64,000 bases of DNA. It comes from Eubacterium sp. Lineage in GTDB: Bacteria; Bacillota; Clostridia; Lachnospirales; Lachnospiraceae. The notes beneath the pieces were generated by a model, which saw only the letters and a program-made list of their open reading frames with translations, was not told the DNA's origin and did not search any database. The DNA is taken from positions 1-64,000 of the forward strand of contig JAFRWY010000080.1 of NCBI GenBank assembly GCA_017437905.1, written 5' to 3'. This document shows positions 8,901 through 18,394 of this stretch, one piece after another. Numbering within the stretch: position 1 is the first letter of the stretch; each line of letters begins with the position of its first letter. Position numbers and translations under genes: made by a program.

Positions 8901-11552
8901 TTATTCCACATTTTTCAGCGCCTCATCCATGGGAATTCTCTTGATTCTCCAAAAATCCAGAAGCATGACCACAAGATAGGCTCCGAAGGTGATCCCGATG
9001 ATCCAGAGGTAATCCGTTGCACCGAAATGTACCGGAAGCCAGCCGTCCATCTTGCTCATATATGCCACCCAGATGGCTCCGAGAGCCCATACCCCCGCAA
9101 AGGCGGTGATCACGGCCGAGAGCAGCACGAACCAGGTGGTACTGAGCAGATACAGCGAGGCGATCTCCTTATTCTCATATCCCAGGATCTTCACCATGGA
9201 GATGGGATTCTCATTCCGCTCGATGATCACCTTCGTCAGCATGTAGATCAGGATCATGGCCAGGAAGAAGCAGACCACCTGGAAGATCTTCATATAATCT
9301 CCCATGGAATGATTCAGCTGCCTGGATATCTTTAAGACATCCTCCTCCGTGATGGAGGCAGCGATATTCTTCTTCTCGATATCCGTGATCTCCTCATCCG
9401 AGAGATATCCGTTAAATGAACCTTCCTTATATCCGAAGGTCCGGTTGAAATGTTCCTGTGGCATAACCACGATCAGTCCGCCGGTGTAGTCCAGTATACC
9501 TGCAACCTTAAAGGAGAAGCTATCCTCTTCAAAGGGTTTCTTCAGGACAACGGTGTCGCCGGTCTTCAGCTTAAACTTATCCCTGTAGGCAGATGATACA
9601 TATACCTCATCCTCAGCCAGCCCTGACGGAACGGAAAGATATCTGCTTTCCTCCACCACGCCGTAAACGGTGATGGACTCCCCGACACGGGGACCGTCCG
9701 TGGTCTTCAGCTCCGTCATACTGAACTGTTCGGCACCCTCGGTCTTCGTGGTCACTGCATTTCCGTCCTCATCCTCCGTCGACTTCAGGACGTACTGGTT
9801 CTTCACGAACATCTCATCCACAACCGAATCCGTATAGCTGTTCAGCGTGGACGGAAGTCCGAAGGAAAAGGCCAGCATGACCATGACAAAGGCCAGTCCG
9901 AAGAACAGCACCAGATAATTGGGGATGTTCTGAAGCATTACCCGGATACGGAATCTGTGGAAGAAGGGGAAATGCGGCAGCTTCACCGCTTTTTTCCGCT
10001 TCCGGCTCCGAAGATCATGCCGGAGGAACCGAAGGGGTGAAAACCGCATGCTTCTGCGGATCAGTACCCAGGTAACCAGGATCATGATCGCAACGGGGAT
10101 CAGGGTGGTCCGGATAAAAGCCTCCGGATTCCAGATGGTCACATAGGTCGGAAGGCTGTAGCTGTTATAGTACATCCGCATGACCACAAGCTTAAATGCC
10201 GTGTAGCCCAGCACATTTCCGACGATGGACGAGATCAGGGTTACCACCACCGGAAGGGAGACATAGTGCCGCACCAGCTCTCCCTTGGTATAGCCCGATG
10301 CCCGAAGGGTTCCGATGGCCGAGGCCTCCTTTGTGATGGTACTGGTAATGGTTACGCCGAAGATGAAGGCGATCATTGCGATAAAAATATACAGGATGAT
10401 ACCGACCAGAGTTTCATCTCCGCTGATATCCTCTCTGGCAAACTTTACAGCCATGTTTCCGTACCGGGGCACGAAATCCTTCAGCTCATTGTCACCGACA
10501 ACACTCTGGCTGATCACGGCCTGCAGGTAGTTATCCGAAAGCTTCTTCTCCTGCTCCTGCTTTGCATCATCGGAAGCCCCGGGGTCGATGGCCTTATCTC
10601 CGAGAGCCGCACGGTCATAATCCCATGCATAATTGTAATGGATGCTTACATCAAATGTATCAAAGGCTTCCGGAGTTACCAGCGCCACATCAAAGGTGAT
10701 GGCATCAAACATGGAATCCGTATTCTTCTCATACAGAGTGGAATAGTTCACCATGGCGATCAGGCCGGTCACCTTCATGTCCCTGCCCTGAACCCGGATG
10801 GTGTCTCCGACCCGGATCCCGTTGTTATCCGCATGCATACGGTCGATGGCGATCTCGGAATCATTCACCGGGGCCTCGCCCTCCAGGAAGCAGGAATGAT
10901 TCACCTCATCCGTGGTTTTGTAAAGACGGACCTTTCCGTCCTTTCCTCCGTCACGGTCGTGATCCTCCTCCACGTCCTTATAAAAGTTTTCATAGAGTTT
11001 CACCGGAACCGCAAAGAAGTTCTCCTCTGCCTTCTTTTCCTCCGCCGATTCCTTCTCTTCCTGCTTATCCTTTTCCTCTTTTATCTTCCTGTCGATCTCT
11101 TCGTATGCCGTTTTTCTTGCGTCCTCCACGGCATTCTTATACTCCTCCGAATCCAGAACCATCTTCAGAGCCTCTTCATAGGATACCTGCGGAATCTGCT
11201 TTGCCTGGGCTTCCGCCTGTTCACGGCTCATCTTCTCAATTTCCGCATCCGCTTCCTTCCGGGCCTTTTCCGTGGCATACGCCCAGACATCCGCCTTCTC
11301 TCCGCTTTCCAGCTTTGCAAGAAGCTCCTCATCCGCCTTCCCGTTCAGTTCAAAATGTCCGTATTCCAGGTTATATTTTGTAACGGAATCATCGATCGCC
11401 TTCAGCATACTGGAGTTCGCCACATACATACCGGATACAAATCCGATGGTGATCGCCAGCAGCAGGAAGATCACAAGATATTTCCGCCATTCTCCGATCA
11501 GTTCCTTCGGAACCCTTTTCTGAAGAGGATTCCGCATCTTCTTCTTATTCAT
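8901..11552 (-). CDS. ABC transporter permease, FtsX/MacB-like
   Basis: An 883-residue membrane protein. The first membrane helix is at about residues 27-48. A large extracellular region with an acidic, Lys/Glu-rich coiled coil follows (about 110-185). Two FtsX-type permease domains come next, each with three helices (around 385-500 and the last 120 residues). A second extracellular domain lies between about 560 and 740. This double-FtsX layout is typical of ABC exporters for peptides or lipids and of Bce-type or LolCDE-like systems; the cargo cannot be told. The ATPase gene lies 28 bases upstream in the same operon. No membrane fusion protein is nearby. Confidence 0.88.
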   Translation of the reverse strand: MNKKKMRNPLQKRVPKELIGEWRKYLVIFLLLAITIGFVSGMYVANSSMLKAIDDSVTKYNLEYGHFELNGKADEELLAKLESGEKADVWAYATEKARKEADAEIEKMSREQAEAQAKQIPQVSYEEALKMVLDSEEYKNAVEDARKTAYEEIDRKIKEEKDKQEEKESAEEKKAEENFFAVPVKLYENFYKDVEEDHDRDGGKDGKVRLYKTTDEVNHSCFLEGEAPVNDSEIAIDRMHADNNGIRVGDTIRVQGRDMKVTGLIAMVNYSTLYEKNTDSMFDAITFDVALVTPEAFDTFDVSIHYNYAWDYDRAALGDKAIDPGASDDAKQEQEKKLSDNYLQAVISQSVVGDNELKDFVPRYGNMAVKFAREDISGDETLVGIILYIFIAMIAFIFGVTITSTITKEASAIGTLRASGYTKGELVRHYVSLPVVVTLISSIVGNVLGYTAFKLVVMRMYYNSYSLPTYVTIWNPEAFIRTTLIPVAIMILVTWVLIRRSMRFSPLRFLRHDLRSRKRKKAVKLPHFPFFHRFRIRVMLQNIPNYLVLFFGLAFVMVMLAFSFGLPSTLNSYTDSVVDEMFVKNQYVLKSTEDEDGNAVTTKTEGAEQFSMTELKTTDGPRVGESITVYGVVEESRYLSVPSGLAEDEVYVSSAYRDKFKLKTGDTVVLKKPFEEDSFSFKVAGILDYTGGLIVVMPQEHFNRTFGYKEGSFNGYLSDEEITDIEKKNIAASITEEDVLKISRQLNHSMGDYMKIFQVVCFFLAMILIYMLTKVIIERNENPISMVKILGYENKEIASLYLLSTTWFVLLSAVITAFAGVWALGAIWVAYMSKMDGWLPVHFGATDYLWIIGITFGAYLVVMLLDFWRIKRIPMDEALKNVE

Positions 11553-11580
11553 CAGACCATCCCTTTCAATCTATCGTAAA

Positions 11581-12297
11581 CTACCAGTCAAGCTCTGTGG
11601 CCGAAACCTTATTCTCATTGATGTTATTGTGCCGTACCACCCCGTCACGAAGCTTGATCACGTGATCGGCCATATGGCGGATCGCTTCATTGTGCGTAAC
11701 CATGATGATAGTGTTGCCGTATTTCCGGTTCACATCCTCGATCAGCTTCAGGATCTCCTTGCTGGTATTGTAATCCAGCGCACCGGTGGGTTCATCACAG
11801 AGCAGGATGTCCGGATTCTTCACGATGGCACGTCCGATGGATACTCTCTGCTGCTGACCGCCGGACAGCTGGTTCGGAAGCTTGTGGCGGTGCTCATACA
11901 GTCCCAGGGTCTTCAGCAGTTCATCAATTTCCAGCGGGTTATCGGAAAGATAAGCCCCCACCTCCACATTTTCCTTTACGTTCAGATTCGGGATCAGGTT
12001 GTACATCTGGAAGACATACCCGAGATGCTTCCTGCGGTACCGCGTCAGCCCCTTCTCTCCCATATCCTCCAGCTTGTCGCCGTTGATGGAGATATATCCG
12101 CTGTCGGGATTATCGATCCCGCCGATGATATTAAGAAGTGTCGACTTGCCGGAACCGGACGGTCCCAGCAGAACGCAAAACTCGCCCTTAGCCACTGAGA
12201 AATTCATCCCTCTCAGCACTTCCTGGCGAGTATCCCCTGAACCAAACCCTTTTTTCAGATCCACAATTTCCAAAAACAGTCTTTCTTCCTCTGACAT
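11581..12297 (-). CDS. ABC transporter ATP-binding protein, MacB/LolD type
   Basis: Cytoplasmic ATPase that powers the FtsX-like permease encoded next. The start at 12297 (MSEEERLFLEIVDL) has a GAGGAGG site six bases upstream and replaces a 29-codon-longer open frame. Motifs are Walker A GPSGSGKST near residue 46, Q-loop YVFQMYNLIPNL, signature LSGGQQQR, Walker B ILLCDEPTGALD and the H-switch MVTHN. The DEPTGALD box is characteristic of the MacB/LolD group. A well-formed promoter surrounded by TGAAC half-sites lies upstream, so the pair is probably repressed and induced as a unit. Confidence 0.94.
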   Translation of the reverse strand: MSEEERLFLEIVDLKKGFGSGDTRQEVLRGMNFSVAKGEFCVLLGPSGSGKSTLLNIIGGIDNPDSGYISINGDKLEDMGEKGLTRYRRKHLGYVFQMYNLIPNLNVKENVEVGAYLSDNPLEIDELLKTLGLYEHRHKLPNQLSGGQQQRVSIGRAIVKNPDILLCDEPTGALDYNTSKEILKLIEDVNRKYGNTIIMVTHNEAIRHMADHVIKLRDGVVRHNNINENKVSATELDW

Positions 12298-12519
12298 GAC
12301 AGCCTCCTCAAATCTATGTATGTTCGTCGTAAAATGTACTTCTTCCGCAGGTGATCCTGCGCATTCCGGTGTAGTATGGCGCAAGGTTCCGACACGCTAT
12401 CAATAAGGGTGTTAGTTTACACAAACTCTTGTTATACTTATAAAATTCCCTTATTTTATGCGTGTTTTCCGGCCTCATGCCCCTGAACATATGCACACTC
12501 GTTCATATATGCAAGCATT

Positions 12520-12548
12520 ATAATACACGATAGCTGTTCATTTGTCAA
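12520..12548 (-). promoter_or_regulatory. Promoter of ABC exporter operon
   Basis: TTGACA (12543-12548) and TATTAT (12520-12525) are spaced 17 bases on the minus strand. AATGAAC, a likely repressor half-site, sits in the spacer right after the -35 box. Confidence 0.8.
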
Positions 12549-12579
12549 CACAGTTTTCTTCGACATTATTTATTTTTTT

Positions 12580-12596
12580 CGTTCATCAAATGAACG
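12580..12596. promoter_or_regulatory. Palindromic operator CGTTCAT-CAA-ATGAACG
   Basis: A perfect 7-base inverted repeat with a 3-base centre lies 31 bases upstream of the -35 box. The same TGAAC/GTTCA half-site recurs at 12484-12490, 12501-12507 and 12536-12542, on both sides of and inside the promoter. The arrangement suits a TetR-, MarR- or GntR-type regulator with several binding sites; the regulator is not adjacent. Confidence 0.6.
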
Positions 12597-12644
12597 ATTA
12601 AATGTGAAGATATCATGTTCTTTCCCCTAATCCGTGATACGCCA

Positions 12645-12673
12645 TTGCATCACATGCGGAATTTGGGTATAAT
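12645..12673 (+). promoter_or_regulatory. Promoter of ICMT-like gene
   Basis: TTGCAT (12645-12650) and TATAAT (12668-12673) are separated by 17 bases, about 45 bases before the start codon. Confidence 0.75.
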
Positions 12674-12720
12674 CTTCTTCTGTAAGGAACTCAGCAACAT
12701 GTGCATTCGGGAGGTTGGAA

Positions 12721-13338
12721 ATGCCGGAAGAAAAAAAGCGGCCGGGCAGGAGCATGGCCGACAGGATCAAGGAGCGGGAAAATGACCGTGAAGAAGATGA
12801 TTACTCCGATCTGGAGGAAGGTCAGCTTGCTCCGATCGTAACCAAAGCTGTAAAGACACCCATGTCAACCTATGGGGTCGGCCCTCTGTTCGGGCTGATC
12901 GCCATCGCACTCACCATCGCAGGTATCGTATTCCGTGACAAATGGATTTTCAAGTCCGGCATTCCGGACAATCAGGTCCTGAAATACGGATATCTCGGGT
13001 TTGGAGTTGTCCTCATTCTGGCGGGGCTGGTGCTCTACTGGAAAGCCGTGTTCGGCATCCGGATCGATGACTACATCGGTTCCGGAAAGCTCTGCACCGA
13101 CGGGATCTACGCCTGGACAAGGAATCCGATCTACGCCGGGATCCTCTTCGTCTGCACGGGAGCCCTCTTTATCTCCGGAAATGTGTATATGTATGCGATC
13201 CCGATCCTTCTCTGGATCCTGCTTACGGTCCTTCTGAAGAAGACCGAGGAACCGGATATGTTCCAGCGGTTCGGACAGGAATACGGCGATTATTATGCAA
13301 ATGTGAACCGGGTGCTGCCGAAGCCGCCCCACAAGTAG
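12721..13338 (+). CDS. Isoprenylcysteine/phospholipid methyltransferase-like membrane protein
   Basis: A 205-residue protein with a charged cytoplasmic N-terminus of about 55 residues and four or more membrane helices. The C-terminal half has the pattern shared by the ICMT and PEMT families: RNPIYAG, then EE-x5-F-x3-Y (EEPDMFQRFGQEYGDYY) and VNRVLPKPP, which bind S-adenosylmethionine. The acceptor in bacteria is usually unknown. I chose ATG 12721, which has GGGAGG six bases upstream, over the TTG six bases earlier. The gene is monocistronic, with its own promoter and a hairpin terminator. Confidence 0.8.
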   Translation: MPEEKKRPGRSMADRIKERENDREEDDYSDLEEGQLAPIVTKAVKTPMSTYGVGPLFGLIAIALTIAGIVFRDKWIFKSGIPDNQVLKYGYLGFGVVLILAGLVLYWKAVFGIRIDDYIGSGKLCTDGIYAWTRNPIYAGILFVCTGALFISGNVYMYAIPILLWILLTVLLKKTEEPDMFQRFGQEYGDYYANVNRVLPKPPHK

Positions 13339-13435
13339 GCCTCTACCGCCGATCGGGCCGTATGGCACTTTACGAACCATAACGTAAGGCGGCAAATCGT
13401 ACGATGGCAAACAATCGTAATAAAAACAGATCATA

Positions 13436-13487
13436 AAAAAAACAAGGATGAAACCTGTTGCAGAGCATACGGTTTCATCCTTGTTTT
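13436..13487. terminator. Bidirectional terminator
   Basis: AAACAAGGATGAAACC and GGTTTCATCCTTGTTTT form a 16-base-pair stem flanked by A and T tracts. It lies between the convergent methyltransferase and Nudix genes and should serve both. Confidence 0.9.
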
Positions 13488-13551
13488 CATTTATTGCCTG
13501 ACCGGCTTCAAGTCCTGCTCACAGGACCCGGCGTAAGATCCGCTCCGGCTT

Positions 13552-14043
13552 TTAACCGACAGGATTCCGCTCCAGCGTTTTTCCGTCCAGTACCGCCTGC
13601 AGCAGGGTTCCTTCCGCATCATACACCAGTTTCAGTGAGAAGAAGGGACGGTCCTCCTCCAACAGCCGGAAGAAGATCCTGTCTCCCTCCCAGAGGTCCA
13701 GATCATAGACCGCCTTCTTATCGATCCATTCCAGAGTCCCTTCGTCGCATTCCTTCAGGTCTCCGGTATAACCGGTGGCCGTGTAGAGCGCCATATACTC
13801 CAGACACTCCGTTCCGCAGACGAAGGTCACAAGTCCCCGGAACCGGTAGTCCGTCAGGGTAAGTCCGGTCTCTTCCGAAACTTCACGGAGCAGACACTCC
13901 TCCGGACTCTCTGTTCCTTCGAAATGTCCGCCGATCCCGATCCATTTATCCTTATTGATGTCCTTCTCCTTCTTCACCCGGTGAAGCATGAGATACTTTC
14001 CTTCCTGCTCGATATAGCAGAGTGTTGTAAGCTCCGGTGTCAT
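13552..14043 (-). CDS. Nudix hydrolase, MutT-like
   Basis: A 163-residue soluble enzyme hydrolysing a nucleoside diphosphate linked to another moiety; the substrate is not predictable. The Nudix box is complete: GGHFEGTESPEECLLREVSEETGL at about residues 38-61 (G-x5-E-x7-REVSEE). The start is ATG 14043, which has AGGAGGAGA seven bases upstream; a GTG 15 bases earlier overlaps that site. The gene follows the RND exporter after 50 bases and may be cotranscribed. Confidence 0.93.
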   Translation of the reverse strand: MTPELTTLCYIEQEGKYLMLHRVKKEKDINKDKWIGIGGHFEGTESPEECLLREVSEETGLTLTDYRFRGLVTFVCGTECLEYMALYTATGYTGDLKECDEGTLEWIDKKAVYDLDLWEGDRIFFRLLEEDRPFFSLKLVYDAEGTLLQAVLDGKTLERNPVG

Positions 14044-14081
14044 AGATCTCCTCCTCACAGCCCGTCATGTCGTTCTGTCGC

Positions 14082-14108
14082 GTCCCCCGGTTTTCAGAAC
14101 CTGGGGAC
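14082..14108 (-). terminator. Hairpin across the RND stop codon
   Basis: GTCCCC/GGGGAC and GGTT/AACC pair around the stop at 14094-14096. Without a T tract it is a doubtful terminator, and it may limit read-through into the Nudix gene. Confidence 0.35.
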
Positions 14109-17100
14109 TTCATCATTTTGTCCGTAGTTGGGCATTTCCGGCTGACCGGGTGCGGGAACCTCTGTACTTGCCGCCATCGCAGCCTCACGCTTCATCTTCG
14201 CCTCATCGATGATCACAAGATCCGGATCCTCTTCCTCCTTCACGATCTGGATATCCTCTTCACGCATATCCTTCTCACGGTTCAGTGCATCATAGATACA
14301 GGGAACCACTACCAGGGTCAGCAGCGTACCATAGACCAGACCGCCCACGGTTACGATGGCCATGGGCTGTGCCATCTCGGAACCACGTCCGATACCCATA
14401 GCCATGGTGGACATGGAAATGATGGTGGTCAGCGCCGTCATAAGCACCGGACGGAGTCGCGTCTGGGCGGACTCCACGATAGCATCCTTCTTTGCCATAC
14501 CGGACCGGCGTAACTGATTTACATAATCAACAAGCACGATACCGTTATTTACGATGATACCCGACAGCATGACGAAACCGATCAGGGAGATGACGCTCAC
14601 CTCACTGCCTGTAAAGTACAGGGACAGGAAACCGCCCGTAAACGCCAGCGGGATGGTAAACATGATGATGAACGGAGACAGCAGACTCTGGAACTGTGCC
14701 ACCATGATCAGGTAGATCAGAACGACTGCCAAAATGAGCATCAGAACCAGCTGGCTCATGGCCTCGTTGATGGCTTCATTTTCACCTGCGATCTTGATGG
14801 AGTAGCCCTCCGGTACCTTGATCTGATTTACGGCCTTCTCCACATCATTTCCCACCAGGCCCACATTGTAGCCTTCCTTGATGTCCGCCTTCACCTGGAT
14901 GTAACGGGTCTGCGCTTCGCGGTTGATAGCCGCCATCTCTTCCCGCTCTCCGATGGACACGATATCCGTCAGCTTCACTTCCGTCTCATCGCCGGTCTTC
15001 TGATCCTTATACGTAAATGTCATCTTCGACAGATCTTCCCTTGTCATGGAAGCCTGCTCCGCGGAGTTGACATAGACATCATAATCCTTGGTTGCCGTAG
15101 AAAGCTTCATGGAAGAAGAGGTCTCCGCGGTCTTCTTATAAACCAGCTGGAATACCTGCGCCACGGTCATGCCGTACTTAGCAGCCTTCTCCTTATCCAC
15201 GGCGATATAAACCTCCTTCTCCATGTTCCGGAGGCCGTTGTTCACCTTTTCGACGCCTTCCACGTTTTCAAGAGCACCGCCCACCTCACGGGCCAGATCC
15301 TGCAGCACGTCCAGTTCACGTCCGCGCACCTGGATCGTAACGCCGGAGCCGTAGAGCATGCTCATATCCATCATGGAAGTCTTGATCTTCACATCACAGT
15401 CCAGATCCTTCGATGCGTTGCTGATGATCTCCTCGATCTCCTCGTTCGAAATGGTGGACTGCTGATCCAGCAGCACGTACATGGTGATGGAGGTTCCGTT
15501 TCCTCCGCTGCCGGAGCCGGTCAGACTGCCGCTGCTGCCGCCCATTCCTCCCATGCTGGCAAGCATGGTTCCGGAACCTGCCATAGCACCGATGGTCTCG
15601 ATATCATCCACGTCCTTCAGGTTCTCCATCAGCTGATCCGCATAGCCCGTCATTTCCTCGAATTCACGGGACTGCTCCTCCGGTACGGAGAGAGTGACGG
15701 TCACCTGTGTGGAGGTCATTTCCGGCATAAATGCGGTACCCTTGCTGAGTGCAAGGAACACGCTGAGAACCAGCAGACCGATAGCCGCCAGAAATACAAG
15801 AATTTTCAGCTTCATGGCCTTCCGGAGGAACTTTCCGTACACATTCAGGAACCGGTCATACAGCCCGTGCCGGATCTCCTTCGGCTTCCGCAGCATACCC
15901 TGTGCCATGGCCGGCACCAGTGTCAGCGCGATCACGAGGGATGCACCCAGCGTATAGAGAATGGTAAGTCCCATATCCACAAAGAGCTGCCGCGTGATAC
16001 CCTCCGTAAAAACGATGGGCGCAAATACGCAGACCGTGGTCAGCGTGGAAGATGTGATGGCGCCCGCCACCTGGCTTGCGCCGTTGACGCAGGCCTGCTT
16101 TGCGGGCATTCCTTCCTTGTGGAGTCGGAAGATATTTTCAATTACTACGATGGAGTTATCCACCAGCATACCGATACCCAGTGCAAGACCGGACATGGAG
16201 ATAATATTCAGCGAGATACTTGAGAAGTACATCAGCACTACCGCGAAGACCACGGAAAGCGGGATCGCGCAGGCGATGATCAGTGTCGGGCGGAAATCCC
16301 GAAGGAAGATCAGCAGCACGGCGATGGCAAGCAGCGCACCGAGACCCATGTTCTTCAGGATAGAGCTTACGATGATGTCGATATAGACACCCTGATCCAT
16401 CATGGTCGAGAAATGGATCGACTCCTCTTCCGTCTTCTCCAGGCTCCGGAATTTTGCCAGGATCTTGTCCGTCACGTCAGCGGTGGCATATCCCGTCTGC
16501 TTCTCAAAGGTAAGAAGCAGGCCCGGCTTTCCGTCCACCCGGGCATAGGAGCTGTTGGAATTGTCCACAAGCTCCACGTCCGCGATATCCGTGAGATATA
16601 CCTTGCCGATGCTGTCCATACCCAGGTCGATCAGTACAAGATTGGACAGATCATCCACGGTCTTGATGGACTCACCGACCTTGATCAGGTATTTATCCTC
16701 TTCCTCATTGATATAGCCTGCCGGCATATCGAAGTTCTGTGCCACCAGCAGCTGCCGGATCACATCCGCGGAAAGCACGGAATTGATGTCCGCCTTCGCC
16801 TCCGCATCTGCCTTGGTGGTATCGATGGTCTTCTGTGCATTCTCCAGCGCTGCTGCACCCGTGATGAGCTGGGTGGAGGCGTCACTGATCTTCAGGGATC
16901 CTAAGATCTCGTTCTTGTTCAGGGCGGTCAGCGCCTGGTCGATGGTGGCCTTGCCGGCCTCCACCTGCTTCTGCGCCTCCTGAATGGTGGCGATCCCGAC
17001 TGCCACCTGGGATTTATTCTGTTCCAGCGCCTCGATGGCTGCGGGAATATCATCCACACTCTCCAGCTTTACGCCGTACTGCGAAAAGGTCTGTCCCAGA

Positions 17101-18203
17101 GTTCCGATCTGGGCATTGAGGGTATCCAGCTGTGTCTGAAGTGCCACCCGCTGTGCCTCAGCCTCTGCGATCTTGGTGGCAAGCTCGGTCATCTGCGCGT
17201 TGTAGGTCTCCCGGTCCATGCCAGTGGCGGCCTGCAGTTCTTCATCCGAAAGCATGGCGAGGGGAGCCAGGGATTCCTGTACGCCCTTCATTTCCACGAT
17301 GCCCGCATCCAGCTGCTGGATGCCGTCCTTCAGCTGCTTTGCCCCGTCCGCCGTCTGGGTCAGCATCTGGATCGCATTATCCAGAGACTGCTGGGTGGAT
17401 TGCAGTTCCACCAGCTGGCGGTTCATTTCCGCCTCGGAGGTATAGAGCTGGATCTTCCTGGTATTCAGTTCCGTCTCACCGGCACTCACCTGGTCTGCAA
17501 GGGTCTGCTTTCCGCTTTCCAGCTCGGCCTTGCCGCTCTCGATCTCGTCCTTCCCCTTCTGGATCTCATCCTCCGCATCCTTAAACTGGTTGCGGATCTC
17601 TCCGAGCACCTTATCATTCAGCCGGTCGATCTTATCCTGATTCAGGGTTACCTGGATCGTCTCTTCGATCCCGCCGGATGCGGTAACCGAAGCAACGCCC
17701 TCGATACTTTCCAGCTGGGGGATGATGCTGGTCTCCACATAGGTGGTGATCTCGGCAGGATTCATATTCTCCACACCGACCGCTCCTACCATGATGGGGA
17801 GCATATCCGGGTTGATCTGCATGACGATGGGGGCTCCGATGGTATCCCCGAATCCCGCCGTCACCTGATCCAGCTTCTGTTGCAGCTCGATCATGGTGGA
17901 ATCCATGTTCGCGGTCTGTTCATACTCCAGAATGACCATGGAGACACTGTTCCTGGAAATGGACTGCAGCGTCTTCAGGTTTGAGGTAGTGGCAAGCGAC
18001 GCCTCCAGTTTGGCCGTAACATCCGCCTCCACTTCCTCGGGAGATGCCCCGATATCCGTGGTGATGACGATCACATACGGGAAGCTCATGTTCGGCAGCA
18101 GATCCGCCGTCATTTTCGTATAGGCCACATAACCGAGCACCAGGATCAGAACGACCCCGACCAGAACGGTATACGGACGTTTTACGCTGAATTTCGAAAG
18201 CAT
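14094..18203 (-). CDS. RND-family exporter with coiled-coil insertion
   Basis: A 1,369-residue proton-driven transporter of the AcrB/HAE type, long for the family (about 1,050). The start at 18203 (MLSKFSVKRPYTVLV) has AGAGAGGA upstream. The first helix and the porter segment (DIGASPEEVEADVT, VASVTASGGIEE) are typical. At about 200-480 there is an inserted Glu/Lys/Gln-rich coiled coil with hairpin-like halves. The helices around 600-800 and 1190-1330 carry the AcrB-like FxGA..VNNGIVLVDY pattern. A Gly/Ser-rich loop lies near 890-915. No membrane fusion protein or outer-membrane channel gene is adjacent, as expected in a single-membrane cell. Likely cargo is a drug, lipid or envelope precursor. 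Confidence 0.9.
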   Translation of the reverse strand: MLSKFSVKRPYTVLVGVVLILVLGYVAYTKMTADLLPNMSFPYVIVITTDIGASPEEVEADVTAKLEASLATTSNLKTLQSISRNSVSMVILEYEQTANMDSTMIELQQKLDQVTAGFGDTIGAPIVMQINPDMLPIMVGAVGVENMNPAEITTYVETSIIPQLESIEGVASVTASGGIEETIQVTLNQDKIDRLNDKVLGEIRNQFKDAEDEIQKGKDEIESGKAELESGKQTLADQVSAGETELNTRKIQLYTSEAEMNRQLVELQSTQQSLDNAIQMLTQTADGAKQLKDGIQQLDAGIVEMKGVQESLAPLAMLSDEELQAATGMDRETYNAQMTELATKIAEAEAQRVALQTQLDTLNAQIGTLGQTFSQYGVKLESVDDIPAAIEALEQNKSQVAVGIATIQEAQKQVEAGKATIDQALTALNKNEILGSLKISDASTQLITGAAALENAQKTIDTTKADAEAKADINSVLSADVIRQLLVAQNFDMPAGYINEEEDKYLIKVGESIKTVDDLSNLVLIDLGMDSIGKVYLTDIADVELVDNSNSSYARVDGKPGLLLTFEKQTGYATADVTDKILAKFRSLEKTEEESIHFSTMMDQGVYIDIIVSSILKNMGLGALLAIAVLLIFLRDFRPTLIIACAIPLSVVFAVVLMYFSSISLNIISMSGLALGIGMLVDNSIVVIENIFRLHKEGMPAKQACVNGASQVAGAITSSTLTTVCVFAPIVFTEGITRQLFVDMGLTILYTLGASLVIALTLVPAMAQGMLRKPKEIRHGLYDRFLNVYGKFLRKAMKLKILVFLAAIGLLVLSVFLALSKGTAFMPEMTSTQVTVTLSVPEEQSREFEEMTGYADQLMENLKDVDDIETIGAMAGSGTMLASMGGMGGSSGSLTGSGSGGNGTSITMYVLLDQQSTISNEEIEEIISNASKDLDCDVKIKTSMMDMSMLYGSGVTIQVRGRELDVLQDLAREVGGALENVEGVEKVNNGLRNMEKEVYIAVDKEKAAKYGMTVAQVFQLVYKKTAETSSSMKLSTATKDYDVYVNSAEQASMTREDLSKMTFTYKDQKTGDETEVKLTDIVSIGEREEMAAINREAQTRYIQVKADIKEGYNVGLVGNDVEKAVNQIKVPEGYSIKIAGENEAINEAMSQLVLMLILAVVLIYLIMVAQFQSLLSPFIIMFTIPLAFTGGFLSLYFTGSEVSVISLIGFVMLSGIIVNNGIVLVDYVNQLRRSGMAKKDAIVESAQTRLRPVLMTALTTIISMSTMAMGIGRGSEMAQPMAIVTVGGLVYGTLLTLVVVPCIYDALNREKDMREEDIQIVKEEEDPDLVIIDEAKMKREAAMAASTEVPAPGQPEMPNYGQNDEVPRF

Positions 18204-18278
18204 ACTATGTTCCTCTCTCTGTCTGTAACACGTTTTTCCTGAATCACGGGAGAACTCCCGTAAAAAATCCATGTTACG

Positions 18279-18307
18279 ATAGTACAAAAATATGTATCGT
18301 ATGTCAA
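18279..18307 (-). promoter_or_regulatory. RND promoter with overlapping operator
   Basis: TTGACA (18302-18307) and TACTAT (18279-18284) are spaced 17 bases. An inverted repeat TACGATA (18275-18281) and TATCGTA (18295-18301) overlaps the -10 box and fills the spacer, so a bound repressor would block polymerase. A short CGGGAG-AA-CTCCCG hairpin (18247-18260) lies in the leader. Confidence 0.75.
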
Positions 18308-18323
18308 ATGAACTATCCTTTAC

Positions 18324-18347
18324 AAAAGGCACCGCAGCATCCGGTGC
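18324..18347 (-). terminator. Terminator of the 216-aa gene
   Basis: GGCACCG/CGGTGCC forms a stem followed on the minus strand by a short T run. Another stem, AAGGACTG (18359-18366) and CAGTCCTT (18380-18387), precedes it. Together they end the GNAT/216-residue operon before the RND promoter. Confidence 0.75.
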
Positions 18348-18394
18348 CGTCACACGAAAAGGACTGCACGTGTTCCGTACAGTCCTTCTCAACA

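Larger units (their letters stand above)
12298..12720. other. Divergent regulatory region
   Basis: No gene. It holds the leader and promoter of the ABC exporter operon on the minus strand, the palindromic operator and its half-sites, and a separate promoter for the plus-strand methyltransferase gene (12645-12673). Confidence 0.7.
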
